Virus record (IMG/VR): IMGVR_UViG_3300042402_003477
Location: 1 to 54,924 of that record
Source: a virus
Strand: one strand, 5' to 3'
Length of the DNA: 54,924 nt
The position numbers and the translations under genes were made by a program. This document shows positions 21,994 to 32,095 of the stretch, piece by piece (position 1 is the stretch's first letter; each line of letters begins with the position of its first letter). Under the pieces are notes generated by a model. It was not told the DNA's origin and did not search any database. It worked only from the letters and a program-made list of their open reading frames with translations.

Positions 21994-24900
21994 ATGCCTT
22001 TAGCGAGACTCGAAAATTTACTGAAAAATCTGAACGGTAATATTCTTTATGTAGATCCGGCACAGTTAGATTCAACGGATTCTACAGATAATAGAGGAAA
22101 TTCTGCTTTAAGACCTTTTAAGACTATTCAAAGAGCACTCCTTGAAGCAGTTAGATTCTCATATATTCAAGGTGCGAATAATGACTTATTCGACCAGACA
22201 ACAATTCTAATTTCCCCAGGTACTCATTATATTGATAATCGTCCTGGATTTTATGTAGATGGAGATACTATTAAAAATTATAGTGGAACAACCACTGTAT
22301 TGCCAGAATTAACACTTCAGAGCATAATGGATCTTGATGATCCTACTAATGAACTATACAAGTATAATAGTGCAGATGGTGGAGTTATTGTCCCTAGAGG
22401 TGTTTCCATTGTTTCAAGTGACCTTCGTAAGACAAAGATTCGTCCAAAATATGTTCCTTATCCAACTGACGAATTAATACCATCCACCTCAATTTTCAGA
22501 TTGACTGGTTCTTGCTACATCTATGGTTTCTCTATTTTTGATGGTGATCCAAACGGAAATGTATATAATTATCCTTCTTCAAATTTCAGAACACCCCCAA
22601 GTTATTCTCACCACAAACTAACTGCATTTGAATATGTGGATGGTAAGAATAAGTATGTGAAGAATGGGGTCACTCTAGATAAGACTGACCTTGAAATGTA
22701 TTACTATAAAGTTGCTAAAGGTTTCGGACAAAATACTGGAATTCCTGTAATTATTGATTGGGGGGTTAATACTAATCCTGACTTATATCCAAATGTTGAA
22801 GAAAATAGAATTGTTGGAGATCTTGGATTTGGTACAAATATAATCACGAACATTTATGCTGGAGACGGTGGACTTGAAATTTCTAACATTGTCACAGTAA
22901 CAACTACTACAGATCATAATTTAAGTCCAAACACCGCGATTTTAATTTCAAATGTTGGAAATGGTTCTCAGCAAATTGCAGAGTATAATGGTTCATTTAC
23001 AGTAGCTCAAGTTATAAACAGCACACAATTTACATATAGACTTCCCTCAAATCCAGCATCTACACTTACTCCACAGGTCAATAGCGATTCTAAACTGACA
23101 ACAGTTTCTGATACTGTATCATCAAGTTCTCCTTATGTCTTTAACTGCAGTTTGAAGTCTGTTTATGGCATGAATGGTCTTCATGCTGATGGATCGAAGG
23201 CAACTGGTTTTAGAAGTATTGTCACGGCACAATTTACTGGAATTTCACTTCAAAAGGATGACAATGCATTTGTAATTTATAATGAATCCTCTGGAACATA
23301 TAACGACCAAAGTGCATTTGAGGATGAGTTCTTACATCAGAATTCTAGAGCAAGATATAAACCTGATTGGGAAAGTTTCCACATAAAAGCATCAAACGAT
23401 GCATTCATTCAGTGTGTGTCGATATTTGCGATTGGATATGCAAACCATTTTTCGGCACAAACTGGCGGAGATCAAAGCATCACCAACTCAAATAGTAATT
23501 TTGGAGCAATTTCTCTTTCTGCTAGTGGTTTCAAAAAGTATGAGTTGCCAAAGGATAATCACGGATTTATAACTCACATTATTCCACCTAAAGAGATTGA
23601 TTCTCAAGAAGTAAATGTTACTTGCTTTGAATTAGATTCGGGTAAAACAAGTGACGTTGATTTGCCTACAAGAGTATATTTAAAAGGATATAATAATGAA
23701 TTAACGGTTCCTCCATCAACTGTCAAAGAGTTTTCTATCGGTGGAATGGTTGATGATAAAATTTATATTAATGTCGATGGAAATATATCAAATGCTACAG
23801 TATCTCCAAGTTATGGGTTTGATCTAACAATTTCTTCTATTGATAGTTCTACAAATACCATTACTTTACTTAATAATCAAACTGTTGGTTCTATAACTGG
23901 AATTAATACATCGCAGGCAGTAAGAGTAGTATCAAATAATGGTCAATTGCCTGATGGAATAGATCCACATAAAGTATATTATATTAATACTTCATTAACT
24001 ACAAATACAGTACAATTATCAGAAAGCATATCTGCTTCTGAAGATGAAGATAATGTTATTGATATTAATGATATAGGATCAAGTAATAGAAATTTAAGAC
24101 TAGTAAGCAAAGTATCTGATAGATCTCCAGGAACTCCAGGAAGTCCAATACAATATGACTCTGCGAATGATGGTTGGTATATTAATATTCAATCCAAACA
24201 ATCATTTGTCGATGATGTTATTGCTGGAGGAGATCCATCATTCTACATTACGAGATCTTATGACAATAGAAATCTAGATGATAAGATTTATCGTGCTAGA
24301 TACGTAATTCCAAAAGATTCTTCAATAAATGCAGCAGAACCTTCTGTTGGATTTATTCTACAAAGATCTTCTTCTGCAATTTCAGATCTATATACAAAAT
24401 TAGATACTGATTTGTCCTCAGTATCTCAAGCAAGAAATACTAATCAAATTGTAGATGCTTGGTATGCATCTGATGAAGCAAATATTATAACCAAAAATCC
24501 TCACAATTTAAGAGTGGGAGATGTAGTCAATATTTACAATTTGAAGAGTTCTAATGAACCATCTCCTGTTGGTTTGGGAACAGGAACTGGATATAATGGA
24601 TCATTTATAGTTTCTAACGTTGTAAACGAACTTCATTTTAGATATGAAATTGAAATAAATCCAGGTACAATTACACCAACAGCAGAAACAACTAGAACTA
24701 ATTGGCTAAACGTAAGAGATTGCAACTCTTCAACTTATAGAGTTCCCCCATATACGATTGAAGATGACAATAATACTAGAGAATCTCTTCCTTATTTTAG
24801 TTGTGAAGAAATTACTAATGAATTCCAAATTTATAAGGTTGATACAATTCAGAAATATTCCTACAATGTATCAGATGGTGTTTATTATGTAACATTGAAT

Positions 24901-27219
24901 GCTTTTAAGAATACTCCTGATGTTTCTCCGTTTGATGTTGATAATTTAAGACTTTCTCAAAGTATAGAAAATCTATACCCAACTACTGATTTTGATAATC
25001 CAGTTTCAGATCCATATCCAACAAAGACATATGCTTCCAGAAAAACCATTGGTAAAGTTGATGTCAATGATTTAAATTATAGTGTAACTAAAGAGACAAC
25101 CTCTGCGTTTTTATCTAAATTTGGAATTTCCTATGAAGTAGAACAAATTGAAAATACTGGATCAACTTGCGTAATCACGACCACTGTAAATCACGGACTA
25201 CAAGGAATTTCTGCATTATCTATTTCTGGAGGTGGTTCTGGATTTGTAAATGGAACTTGGAGTGATATTCCTTTGTGTGGTGGAACTGGAGAAAATGCAA
25301 CTGCGACCATTACTGTATCCGGCGGATCAGTTACATCTGCAACAATATCTCATCCAGGATCTGGATACACAGCAGGTGATGTATTAACTGCTAGGGGAAT
25401 ACCTCATTCATCTTCTAATTCACAGTCAGTTAATCTTACAGTTTCTTCAGTATTTTCTGCTGTTAATAAGGGAATTCAAATCATCGGAAGTAAAAAAGTT
25501 GGAAATGACGGGTTCTTCCCAATCGAGTCAGTAACTCCAAACACAATTACATACACAAATGCTAATGGTGCTGATGAATCCGCACAAAGTTTTGAAACTT
25601 ATCCCTCTGCAATTATTTCCAATGAAGCATTAAATGTCCAATCAGTATCATATAATTCAGCAGATGACATAAGTACAATTACAGTCACTAGTTCATCTTC
25701 TCCACATTTATTCTTTGCTGGAGATAAAGTTTATTTCTCGGGCATAGTTTCAGATACCTTTGATGTTACTAGTGTAAATAGTGCTACTCAATTTGAAGTT
25801 TCTGGTAATGCATCTTCTCAAACAGGAAAAGTTTATCTAATTCCTATAGCACCATCTTTAAGTAATTCTAATAAATCAAATGAAAATCTTTCTTCTAGAC
25901 AATATCCTTTAATATCAGAACTTCAAAAGAGATGCTCTTCTTCTGTCGGACAAAATGCATCATCAATTTCTGTCGGAAATTCTAGAGGTTTGAGTAAGTC
26001 AGATTTCATTCAGATTGATGAAGAAATTATGATGATTACTAAAGTTAATGGATCATCATTGAGCGTTTTAAGAGGATTATTTAATACTAAGCAAACATCA
26101 CATTTAGACGATTCAATTGTAACTAGAATTTCTCCAATTCCTGTTGAATTAAGAAGAAACTCTATCTTAAGAGCATCAGGACATACTTTTGAATACACTG
26201 GATTTGGTCCTGGCAACTACTCAACTGGTATGCCAACCAATCAAGACAGGGTATTGACAGAAGATGAAATTTTAATTTCCCAGTCATTACCAACTCGTGG
26301 TGGATCAGTTCTCTACACTGGTATGAATAGTAATGGGGAATTTTATATTGGAAGAAGAAAAATTAATGCCCTTACTGGAGAAGAGCAATTTGTAGGAGTT
26401 CCCCAATCAATAAGTCAATCAAACTATTCAGATGAACTCACTGTAAATAACCTGACAGTTACTAATAATCTTGATGCCTCTTCTGCTACAACAGAATTTA
26501 AAGATATTCAAGTTAACAGAGACTTGAATGTTGGAAGAAATCTAACTGTTGGGGGAACAATTTCCGGAGAACTTCAATATTCAGTTTCTGAAGGAGATGG
26601 ATTAACTGGAGGAACCTTTGATAATACTTCAGATAAAACGATTGCTCTCGGAACTCCAAGCAGCATTACATCAACTTCAACTAATGGAGTTACTGCAAAT
26701 AGTCATACTCATACATTAGCAAATGGATCAGTTACAACTGACAAGTTGGATGGAACTAATGGTTCTGAAGCAGTAACATCTGCAAAAATTAGAAGTGGAG
26801 CAGTTACTTCAACTAAATTAAATGGTGGACAAACTGATACTGCTCCAATTTTTGGAGCAAGAGCTTGGGGTAAAATGATAAATGGAAAAACAAGCACCCC
26901 AACAGTAGAATATGGTGGAAATGTTCAGGTGACAGTAACCAAAACAAGCACAGGAAGATACTTATTTGTCATGGAAAACAAACTCCAAAATAATGCTCAA
27001 GATACTGGTGTATATTCTCCAGATACTGGCGAATCTACTTGGAGTAATCAAAAGTTTATTGTTATAGCAAATCCAGGAACTGATGATGAAGATCACATTT
27101 GCTCTATAGATGCTGCCGCAGGACCAGGAAACGGAGAATTTGCAATTAAAACTTTTGACACTAGAGGAAATCAAGTACTAGCAGATACTGATGTTATTTA
27201 CTTTGTTGTTTTTGGTTAA
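21994..27219 (+). CDS. Giant beta-helix virion protein (1741 aa)
   Basis: The N-terminus MPLARLENLLKNLNGNILYVDP with LRPFKTIQRALLEA is the usual start of pectate-lyase-like right-handed beta-helices. A helix/insertion region contains HADGSKATGFRSIV and the motif SNSNFGAISL (about 390-515). The middle has repeated beta domains, including an HPGSGY motif near 25350. The end carries strands (ELTVNNLTVTNNLDASS), GDGLTGGTFDN and a C-terminal domain GARAWGKMINGKTSTP that recurs in the fibre at 32096. I recall large structural proteins of this type (annotated VrlC-like) in cyanomyoviruses; probably baseplate periphery or host adhesion. Confidence 0.82.
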   Translation: MPLARLENLLKNLNGNILYVDPAQLDSTDSTDNRGNSALRPFKTIQRALLEAVRFSYIQGANNDLFDQTTILISPGTHYIDNRPGFYVDGDTIKNYSGTTTVLPELTLQSIMDLDDPTNELYKYNSADGGVIVPRGVSIVSSDLRKTKIRPKYVPYPTDELIPSTSIFRLTGSCYIYGFSIFDGDPNGNVYNYPSSNFRTPPSYSHHKLTAFEYVDGKNKYVKNGVTLDKTDLEMYYYKVAKGFGQNTGIPVIIDWGVNTNPDLYPNVEENRIVGDLGFGTNIITNIYAGDGGLEISNIVTVTTTTDHNLSPNTAILISNVGNGSQQIAEYNGSFTVAQVINSTQFTYRLPSNPASTLTPQVNSDSKLTTVSDTVSSSSPYVFNCSLKSVYGMNGLHADGSKATGFRSIVTAQFTGISLQKDDNAFVIYNESSGTYNDQSAFEDEFLHQNSRARYKPDWESFHIKASNDAFIQCVSIFAIGYANHFSAQTGGDQSITNSNSNFGAISLSASGFKKYELPKDNHGFITHIIPPKEIDSQEVNVTCFELDSGKTSDVDLPTRVYLKGYNNELTVPPSTVKEFSIGGMVDDKIYINVDGNISNATVSPSYGFDLTISSIDSSTNTITLLNNQTVGSITGINTSQAVRVVSNNGQLPDGIDPHKVYYINTSLTTNTVQLSESISASEDEDNVIDINDIGSSNRNLRLVSKVSDRSPGTPGSPIQYDSANDGWYINIQSKQSFVDDVIAGGDPSFYITRSYDNRNLDDKIYRARYVIPKDSSINAAEPSVGFILQRSSSAISDLYTKLDTDLSSVSQARNTNQIVDAWYASDEANIITKNPHNLRVGDVVNIYNLKSSNEPSPVGLGTGTGYNGSFIVSNVVNELHFRYEIEINPGTITPTAETTRTNWLNVRDCNSSTYRVPPYTIEDDNNTRESLPYFSCEEITNEFQIYKVDTIQKYSYNVSDGVYYVTLNAFKNTPDVSPFDVDNLRLSQSIENLYPTTDFDNPVSDPYPTKTYASRKTIGKVDVNDLNYSVTKETTSAFLSKFGISYEVEQIENTGSTCVITTTVNHGLQGISALSISGGGSGFVNGTWSDIPLCGGTGENATATITVSGGSVTSATISHPGSGYTAGDVLTARGIPHSSSNSQSVNLTVSSVFSAVNKGIQIIGSKKVGNDGFFPIESVTPNTITYTNANGADESAQSFETYPSAIISNEALNVQSVSYNSADDISTITVTSSSSPHLFFAGDKVYFSGIVSDTFDVTSVNSATQFEVSGNASSQTGKVYLIPIAPSLSNSNKSNENLSSRQYPLISELQKRCSSSVGQNASSISVGNSRGLSKSDFIQIDEEIMMITKVNGSSLSVLRGLFNTKQTSHLDDSIVTRISPIPVELRRNSILRASGHTFEYTGFGPGNYSTGMPTNQDRVLTEDEILISQSLPTRGGSVLYTGMNSNGEFYIGRRKINALTGEEQFVGVPQSISQSNYSDELTVNNLTVTNNLDASSATTEFKDIQVNRDLNVGRNLTVGGTISGELQYSVSEGDGLTGGTFDNTSDKTIALGTPSSITSTSTNGVTANSHTHTLANGSVTTDKLDGTNGSEAVTSAKIRSGAVTSTKLNGGQTDTAPIFGARAWGKMINGKTSTPTVEYGGNVQVTVTKTSTGRYLFVMENKLQNNAQDTGVYSPDTGESTWSNQKFIVIANPGTDDEDHICSIDAAAGPGNGEFAIKTFDTRGNQVLADTDVIYFVVFG

Positions 27220-27230
27220 TTACATTATCT

Positions 27231-27238
27231 AATAAATA
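27231..27238 (+). promoter_or_regulatory. Late promoter AATAAATA
   Basis: One mismatch to TATAAATA, 31 bases before the start of the repeat-containing protein gene. It is followed by the shared leader element at 27251. Confidence 0.5.
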
Positions 27239-27250
27239 ACTTTATAGACA

Positions 27251-27268
27251 GGGGGATAGTGGAACCCA
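27251..27268 (+). repeat. 18-base leader element, copy 1
   Basis: GGGGGATAGTGGAACCCA ends directly at the ATG (27269). The identical 18 bases recur at 32075-32092 before another adhesion gene, each after an AATAAATA box. GGGGGAT may act as ribosome binding site. Confidence 0.9.
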
Positions 27269-30200
27269 ATGGCATCACAAGATAGTTTTTTTAAGGTAAA
27301 AACAGGTCTAGGAGTAGGGACAAATACTTTATACGCAGATGCTGAATTTAAGCAAGTTGCAATTGGAGCAACTTCTGGTGACTATACATTAGATGTATAT
27401 GGCACAATCTATGGTGATGCTGATGTTTTAGTTGATAATAATGTTGGTATTGGAACAACAATTCCATATCAGAGACTTGATGTTAGGGGAGTTGGTATAG
27501 CATATACCATCGGTATTGGAACAACTAACCCAGAGCAAATATTCCAAGTTAATCCATCAGATGAAAATCCAGTTGTTATAACTGGATTGGGTTCATTTGG
27601 TATAGGAACCATAAATCCGGAACAAGCATTTCAAGTCAATCCATCAGATTCAAACCCAGTTGCGATTACTACTGGGGGAAAAATTGGTATCCGATTTACT
27701 GATCCTGGTGAATATGATTTAAGATATCAACCAGAAGGTGGTGGATATGATATTGTAATTAATTCCTCTGGATTTATTGGTATTAATGAACTCAATCCAG
27801 AATATAATTTAGATATTGCTGAAAATATAAGAGTATCTGGATTTGCTACTATTACAACAGAGTATGTTGGTGTATCTACAATTGGAGTAGCAACCATTGG
27901 ATCAGAAGTAGTAGGATTTTCCACTATAGGTGTTGCTAGTATTACCAGTGAAGTCGTAGGGTTCTCCACAATTGGAGTAGCGTCTATTACCCGTGAAGTA
28001 GTAGGATTTTCTACTATAGGTGTTGCTAGTATTACCAGTGAAGTCGTAGGGTTCTCGACTATAGGTGTTGCATCAATCACAACAGAAGTAGTAGGATTTT
28101 CTACTATAGGTGTTGCTAGTATTACTTCGGAAGTAGTAGGATTTTCTACTATTGGTGTTGCTAGCATTACCAGTGAAGTAGTAGGGTTCTCGACTATAGG
28201 TGTTGCATCAATCACAACAGAAGTTGTAGGGTTCTCTACTATTGGAGTAGCATCTATTACTTCTGAGGTAGTAGGGTTCTCCACCATAGGTGTTGCATCA
28301 ATTACTAATGAAGTTGTAGGGTTCTCTACTATTGGAGTAGCATCTATTACTTCTGAGGTAGTAGGTTTCTCCACGATTGGAGTTGCTAGTATCACTAATG
28401 AAGTAGTAGGGTTCTCCACCATAGGTGTTGCATCAATTACTAATGAAGTAGTAGGGTTCTCCACCATAGGTGTTGCTAGTATTACCCGTGAAGTAGTAGG
28501 ATTTTCTACTATAGGTGTTGCTAGTATCACTAACGAAGTAGTAGGATTTTCTACTATAGGTGTTGCTAGTATCACTAACGAAGTAGTAGGGTTCTCCACC
28601 ATAGGTGTTGCTAGTATTACCCGTGAAGTAGTAGGATTTTCTACTATAGGTGTTGCTAGTATCACTAACGAAGTAGTAGGGTTCTCCACCATTGGAATTG
28701 CCTCAATTACAAGAGAGAATGTATTAGATTCTGAAATAGAAAATCTTTTAGTAACTGGAATTACAACAACCGCAAAACTAGATGTTGGAATTGGAGCAAC
28801 ATTAGTTAAGGTTCGTGGATTCGGTATCACCACAGTTACTGATTTAGATGGAAATGAAATTAAGGAAATTAATCCTATAGTAGGTATCAATACCACAGAA
28901 CCAACAAGAACTCTTGATGTTGCTGGTGATTTAAGAGTTCGTGGTGAAGTTATTGATTCAAATAATCAAGTTGGATTTGCTTATTCAGTACTTGCTTCTG
29001 CTGGTGCTATTGGAATTACTGGCAGATTTATTGATGGAGCAAATCTTTTAATTCGCAATAAGGAATTTATTGCCGAAGAAATTGTTGGTTTTATCACCTC
29101 CACTGATGGTTTATTTGGAGCATATGGTCCCAATTTTGATTATGGTCCAGTTGGAGTTACAACTGGTAGAGAAAAGTGTAAGAGAGATATTGGACTAATT
29201 ATTGATGCTATCGCATTTGATATCACAAAAGGAGGAAACTCAAAGTCTGTTGGTGCAGGCATTTCATACTCTTTGGGCAATTATCTAGAAAGTAGTTCTC
29301 CAGCACCAACTGGTCTGGAATCTTATCCAGGTGGATACGTAAAGTATGCAACTCTTGCTGGAATTAGTTCAATTGCAACTTTAGCACAGTATGTAATTAA
29401 TAATTCCAGACCTCCAGTATCATATCAATCTGGCATCTCAAGTGTATCACAATTAATTGACCTAGAAATTGTTGCAGACGGAGATTCAAATACAAACATT
29501 CTTGGTTGTGCGAATGTATTATCAGCAATTCATAGTGCTGTTGGTATTGTTACCACAATTATTGGAGTTGGATATACTGCGTCAGGAATTACTACCAACT
29601 ATCCTTCTGGGGAGTTGGTATGGCAACCACCAGGACCAAGAATTGGAAATGAATGGTTTGTTAATAAATTAGGAGATGATGGAAATGGAGGAACTGGTCC
29701 AGGAGATGCTTTCCTTACTATTAAAAAAGCAGCATCTATAGCACAACCTGGCGACACAATTAAAGTATTTGCAGGTCTTTATATTGAAGATGCTCCAATC
29801 TCACTCAATGAAAGAGTTGCCGTAGTTGGAGAAGATTTAAGAAGAACTCTTGTTACAACTAGAGATTTGACTGATTTATTCTATGTTAAGAGAGGTTGTT
29901 ACGTTGCTCAACTATCTTTTGTTGGACCAAGCAATCCAGGAAAAGCAATGGTGTCCTTCCCAACGAGAGGGTATGGATATGCTGATGGAACTGAGGAAAA
30001 TTGGCAGTCACCTTACGTCCAAAACTGCACTAACTTTGTTCCAGATAGCATTGGAATGAGAATTGATGGAACCAGGGCAGGTGGTTTCAAGTCAATGGTT
30101 CTGGATGCTTATACGCAATATAATCAAGGTGGTATCGGAGTATCAATTACAAACTTTGGATATGCCCAGTTAGTTTCACTATTTACAATTTGCTGTGATA

Positions 30201-31666
30201 CTGCAGTTTTCTGTGATACTGGTGGTGTTTGTGACCTCAATAACTCCAACTCCTCATTTGGAAACTTTGGTTTAGTATCCAATGGTGCAACCCCACTCCA
30301 ATATACTGGAGAGATTGTTTCTGATCCGGAAGGGGATAACGTCGATAGTTTAGTTATTAATGTTGGAGTTGGTGCATCTCAAGAATTTAAAGATTCAGTT
30401 ACAATTTTAAGAGCAAATAAAGATTTTATTGCTTCTGAAGTTGTTGGATTTATTATTTCATCAGATGGTCCATTTGGTGCTGCTGGAACAGTATTTGATT
30501 ATGGACCAATAGGACCCGAAAAGGGAAGAGAAATCTGCAGAAGAGATAGTAAGATTATAGTAGAACAGATATGCTCTGATATTTTAACATTGGGCAATTT
30601 AAACTCAATAGATGCTGGATTAGCATATCGTGATTCGGAGGATGGATCATTAACATATTTGAATGAAACTTCCCCTCCCCCAACAGGACTATCTACTGGT
30701 TACGTTAAGAAATCAGAAATTGCTGCTATTGAAAAAATTGTTGACTTATCATATTATATCGTAAGAAACGAAGATGTTCCAACATCTTATCAGACTGGTG
30801 TTGGTTCTTTCCCTCAAGTTAAATTAACTGGAATTACAACATCAGCGCAAATAGATTCCTTCATTGAATCTCGTGCCGGAATCATCACTAGTATTATTGG
30901 AATTGGAACAACTGCTGTTCCAGCACAAATACTTCCAAAGGGACAAAGACCCTATGATGGACAGATTGCAGTTATTGATACTCAATATTATTTTGTATCT
31001 AGAATTGAAGTTACTAATCCAGGATCTGGATATGACCCAACAATTCCAGTTAATGTTACTGTAGATCTTCCCGAAAATTCTGAGTTATTCATTCCAGCAG
31101 AAGCAGCAATATTTGAAAATAATATTAATGAAGACGGGACTATCGCAAGTGTAGAAATCTTGGTTTCTGGAACTGGTTATGCAGGATACGGAGTTTCAGT
31201 TATAATTGACCCTCCTGGGGAAGGAGGAACTCAAGCAGAAGCAGTTGCTGTAATGGAAAAATATTTCTTCAATCCAGTATCGTCAACTCCTGTTTCTGTT
31301 GGAGGAACTACCACAGTTACCTTTGATGAATTTATTACATACTCTCCACTTGTCGGAGTTGGTGATACAGTGTACTTCTATCAATCAAGTAAAATCATTG
31401 CAAGTAGCATCACATTTGAATACATCGGTACTGGTATAAATATTGTAAATGCTATTCCATCAAAAGGAGCAGTTCCAATTGATGAAAATCAGGTAGTTGC
31501 TACTAATGGAGGAAAAGTTCCATTCACAAGCACTGATCAAAGTGGTGATTTTAGAATCAGTGAAGGTATTACGATTAATCAAAATACTGGAACTATTAGT
31601 GGTCAAGCATTTAGCAAGAGCCTTCAGGCAGAAGTTACTCCATTAATTATTGCATTACAACAATAA
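27269..31666 (+). CDS. Repeat-containing beta-helix virion protein (1465 aa)
   Basis: Residues 1-200 are fibre-like beta strands (VGIGTTIPYQRLDVRG, YNLDIAENIRVSG). Residues about 213-482 are eighteen tandem 15-residue units EVVGFSTIGVASITx, where x is S, T, N or R. A pectate-lyase-like beta-helix follows (DAFLTIKKAASIAQPGDTIKVFAG, RAGGFKSMVLDAYTQ, NSNSSFGNFGLV), related to the previous giant protein. Two copies of a helical module (NKEFIAEEIVGFI...YGPVGVTTGREKCKRDIG and NKDFIASEVVGFI...YGPIGPEKGREICRRDSK) flank the beta-helix. NPGSGY motifs and a C-terminal FRISEGITINQNTGTISGQAF end it. Probably a baseplate or side-fibre protein. Confidence 0.8.
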   Translation: MASQDSFFKVKTGLGVGTNTLYADAEFKQVAIGATSGDYTLDVYGTIYGDADVLVDNNVGIGTTIPYQRLDVRGVGIAYTIGIGTTNPEQIFQVNPSDENPVVITGLGSFGIGTINPEQAFQVNPSDSNPVAITTGGKIGIRFTDPGEYDLRYQPEGGGYDIVINSSGFIGINELNPEYNLDIAENIRVSGFATITTEYVGVSTIGVATIGSEVVGFSTIGVASITSEVVGFSTIGVASITREVVGFSTIGVASITSEVVGFSTIGVASITTEVVGFSTIGVASITSEVVGFSTIGVASITSEVVGFSTIGVASITTEVVGFSTIGVASITSEVVGFSTIGVASITNEVVGFSTIGVASITSEVVGFSTIGVASITNEVVGFSTIGVASITNEVVGFSTIGVASITREVVGFSTIGVASITNEVVGFSTIGVASITNEVVGFSTIGVASITREVVGFSTIGVASITNEVVGFSTIGIASITRENVLDSEIENLLVTGITTTAKLDVGIGATLVKVRGFGITTVTDLDGNEIKEINPIVGINTTEPTRTLDVAGDLRVRGEVIDSNNQVGFAYSVLASAGAIGITGRFIDGANLLIRNKEFIAEEIVGFITSTDGLFGAYGPNFDYGPVGVTTGREKCKRDIGLIIDAIAFDITKGGNSKSVGAGISYSLGNYLESSSPAPTGLESYPGGYVKYATLAGISSIATLAQYVINNSRPPVSYQSGISSVSQLIDLEIVADGDSNTNILGCANVLSAIHSAVGIVTTIIGVGYTASGITTNYPSGELVWQPPGPRIGNEWFVNKLGDDGNGGTGPGDAFLTIKKAASIAQPGDTIKVFAGLYIEDAPISLNERVAVVGEDLRRTLVTTRDLTDLFYVKRGCYVAQLSFVGPSNPGKAMVSFPTRGYGYADGTEENWQSPYVQNCTNFVPDSIGMRIDGTRAGGFKSMVLDAYTQYNQGGIGVSITNFGYAQLVSLFTICCDTAVFCDTGGVCDLNNSNSSFGNFGLVSNGATPLQYTGEIVSDPEGDNVDSLVINVGVGASQEFKDSVTILRANKDFIASEVVGFIISSDGPFGAAGTVFDYGPIGPEKGREICRRDSKIIVEQICSDILTLGNLNSIDAGLAYRDSEDGSLTYLNETSPPPTGLSTGYVKKSEIAAIEKIVDLSYYIVRNEDVPTSYQTGVGSFPQVKLTGITTSAQIDSFIESRAGIITSIIGIGTTAVPAQILPKGQRPYDGQIAVIDTQYYFVSRIEVTNPGSGYDPTIPVNVTVDLPENSELFIPAEAAIFENNINEDGTIASVEILVSGTGYAGYGVSVIIDPPGEGGTQAEAVAVMEKYFFNPVSSTPVSVGGTTTVTFDEFITYSPLVGVGDTVYFYQSSKIIASSITFEYIGTGINIVNAIPSKGAVPIDENQVVATNGGKVPFTSTDQSGDFRISEGITINQNTGTISGQAFSKSLQAEVTPLIIALQQ
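27905..28714 (+). repeat. 18 tandem 45-nt coding repeats
   Basis: Eighteen units of 45 bases each encode EVVGFSTIGVASITx with almost no amino-acid change, but with many synonymous differences in patches (for example CTACTATAGGTGTTGCTAG versus CTCCACAATTGGAGTAGCG). A degenerate unit precedes them. Patchwork identity suggests slippage or unequal exchange between copies under protein-level selection. Confidence 0.97.
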
Positions 31667-31672
31667 AAAACC

Positions 31673-32053
31673 ATGGCACAACAACCTTTAAATCAATATA
31701 AAACTATTACTGGTATTGTAAGTACTTCCGCAGAAGAAATTTACAGAACTAGAACTGGATATACTACAATTGTTCTCTATGCCCAAGTTGCCAACACTGG
31801 AGTTGGGGTAGGCACGGTTTCTTTCTATCATCAAAGAGAAACTAGAAGTCAGGCTGGAGTTACTACAAGTCAAAGTGAAATCTTATTCCAAACTCCAGTT
31901 CCTCCAAACGATGCCTTAATTATGTTGGATGGAAGATTAGTATTGGAAAGAACTGCTTTAAAAACTGATAGCATTAGATTATCAGGAATTTCAACTTCAA
32001 ATCCAAATCATTTGAAATATACAGTTTCTTTATTAGAAACTCTCAATCAATAA
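31673..32053 (+). CDS. Conserved small virion protein (126 aa)
   Basis: A beta-rich protein (YKTITGIVSTSAEEIYRTRTGYTTIVLYAQVANTG) ending in SLLETLNQ. The pattern resembles small phage neck or fibre-associated beta-sandwich proteins, with strands such as VSFYHQRETR and ILFQTPVPPNDALIMLDGRLVLE. It lies six bases after the previous gene and before the collagen-like fibre, so it is probably made late and bound to the fibre or baseplate. No catalytic residues seen; function unknown. Confidence 0.75.
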   Translation: MAQQPLNQYKTITGIVSTSAEEIYRTRTGYTTIVLYAQVANTGVGVGTVSFYHQRETRSQAGVTTSQSEILFQTPVPPNDALIMLDGRLVLERTALKTDSIRLSGISTSNPNHLKYTVSLLETLNQ

Positions 32054-32058
32054 TTAAT

Positions 32059-32066
32059 AATAAATA
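32059..32066 (+). promoter_or_regulatory. Late promoter AATAAATA
   Basis: One mismatch to TATAAATA, just after the previous stop and 30 bases before the fibre start. Confidence 0.5.
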
Positions 32067-32074
32067 ATCTTAAA

Positions 32075-32092
32075 GGGGGATAGTGGAACCCA
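32075..32092 (+). repeat. 18-base leader element, copy 2
   Basis: Identical to 27251-27268 and placed three bases before the ATG of the collagen-like fibre. Confidence 0.9.
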
Positions 32093-32095
32093 ACT

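Noticed and set aside
27905-28714. CRISPR array
   Set aside because: The repeats are contiguous, without spacers, and in frame inside a virion gene.
27727-28896. A 389-codon minus-strand ORF across the 45-nt repeats
   Set aside because: It is the antisense reading of the repeat (VENPTTSLVILATPI units), has no ribosome site or promoter, and exists only because the repeat length is a multiple of three.
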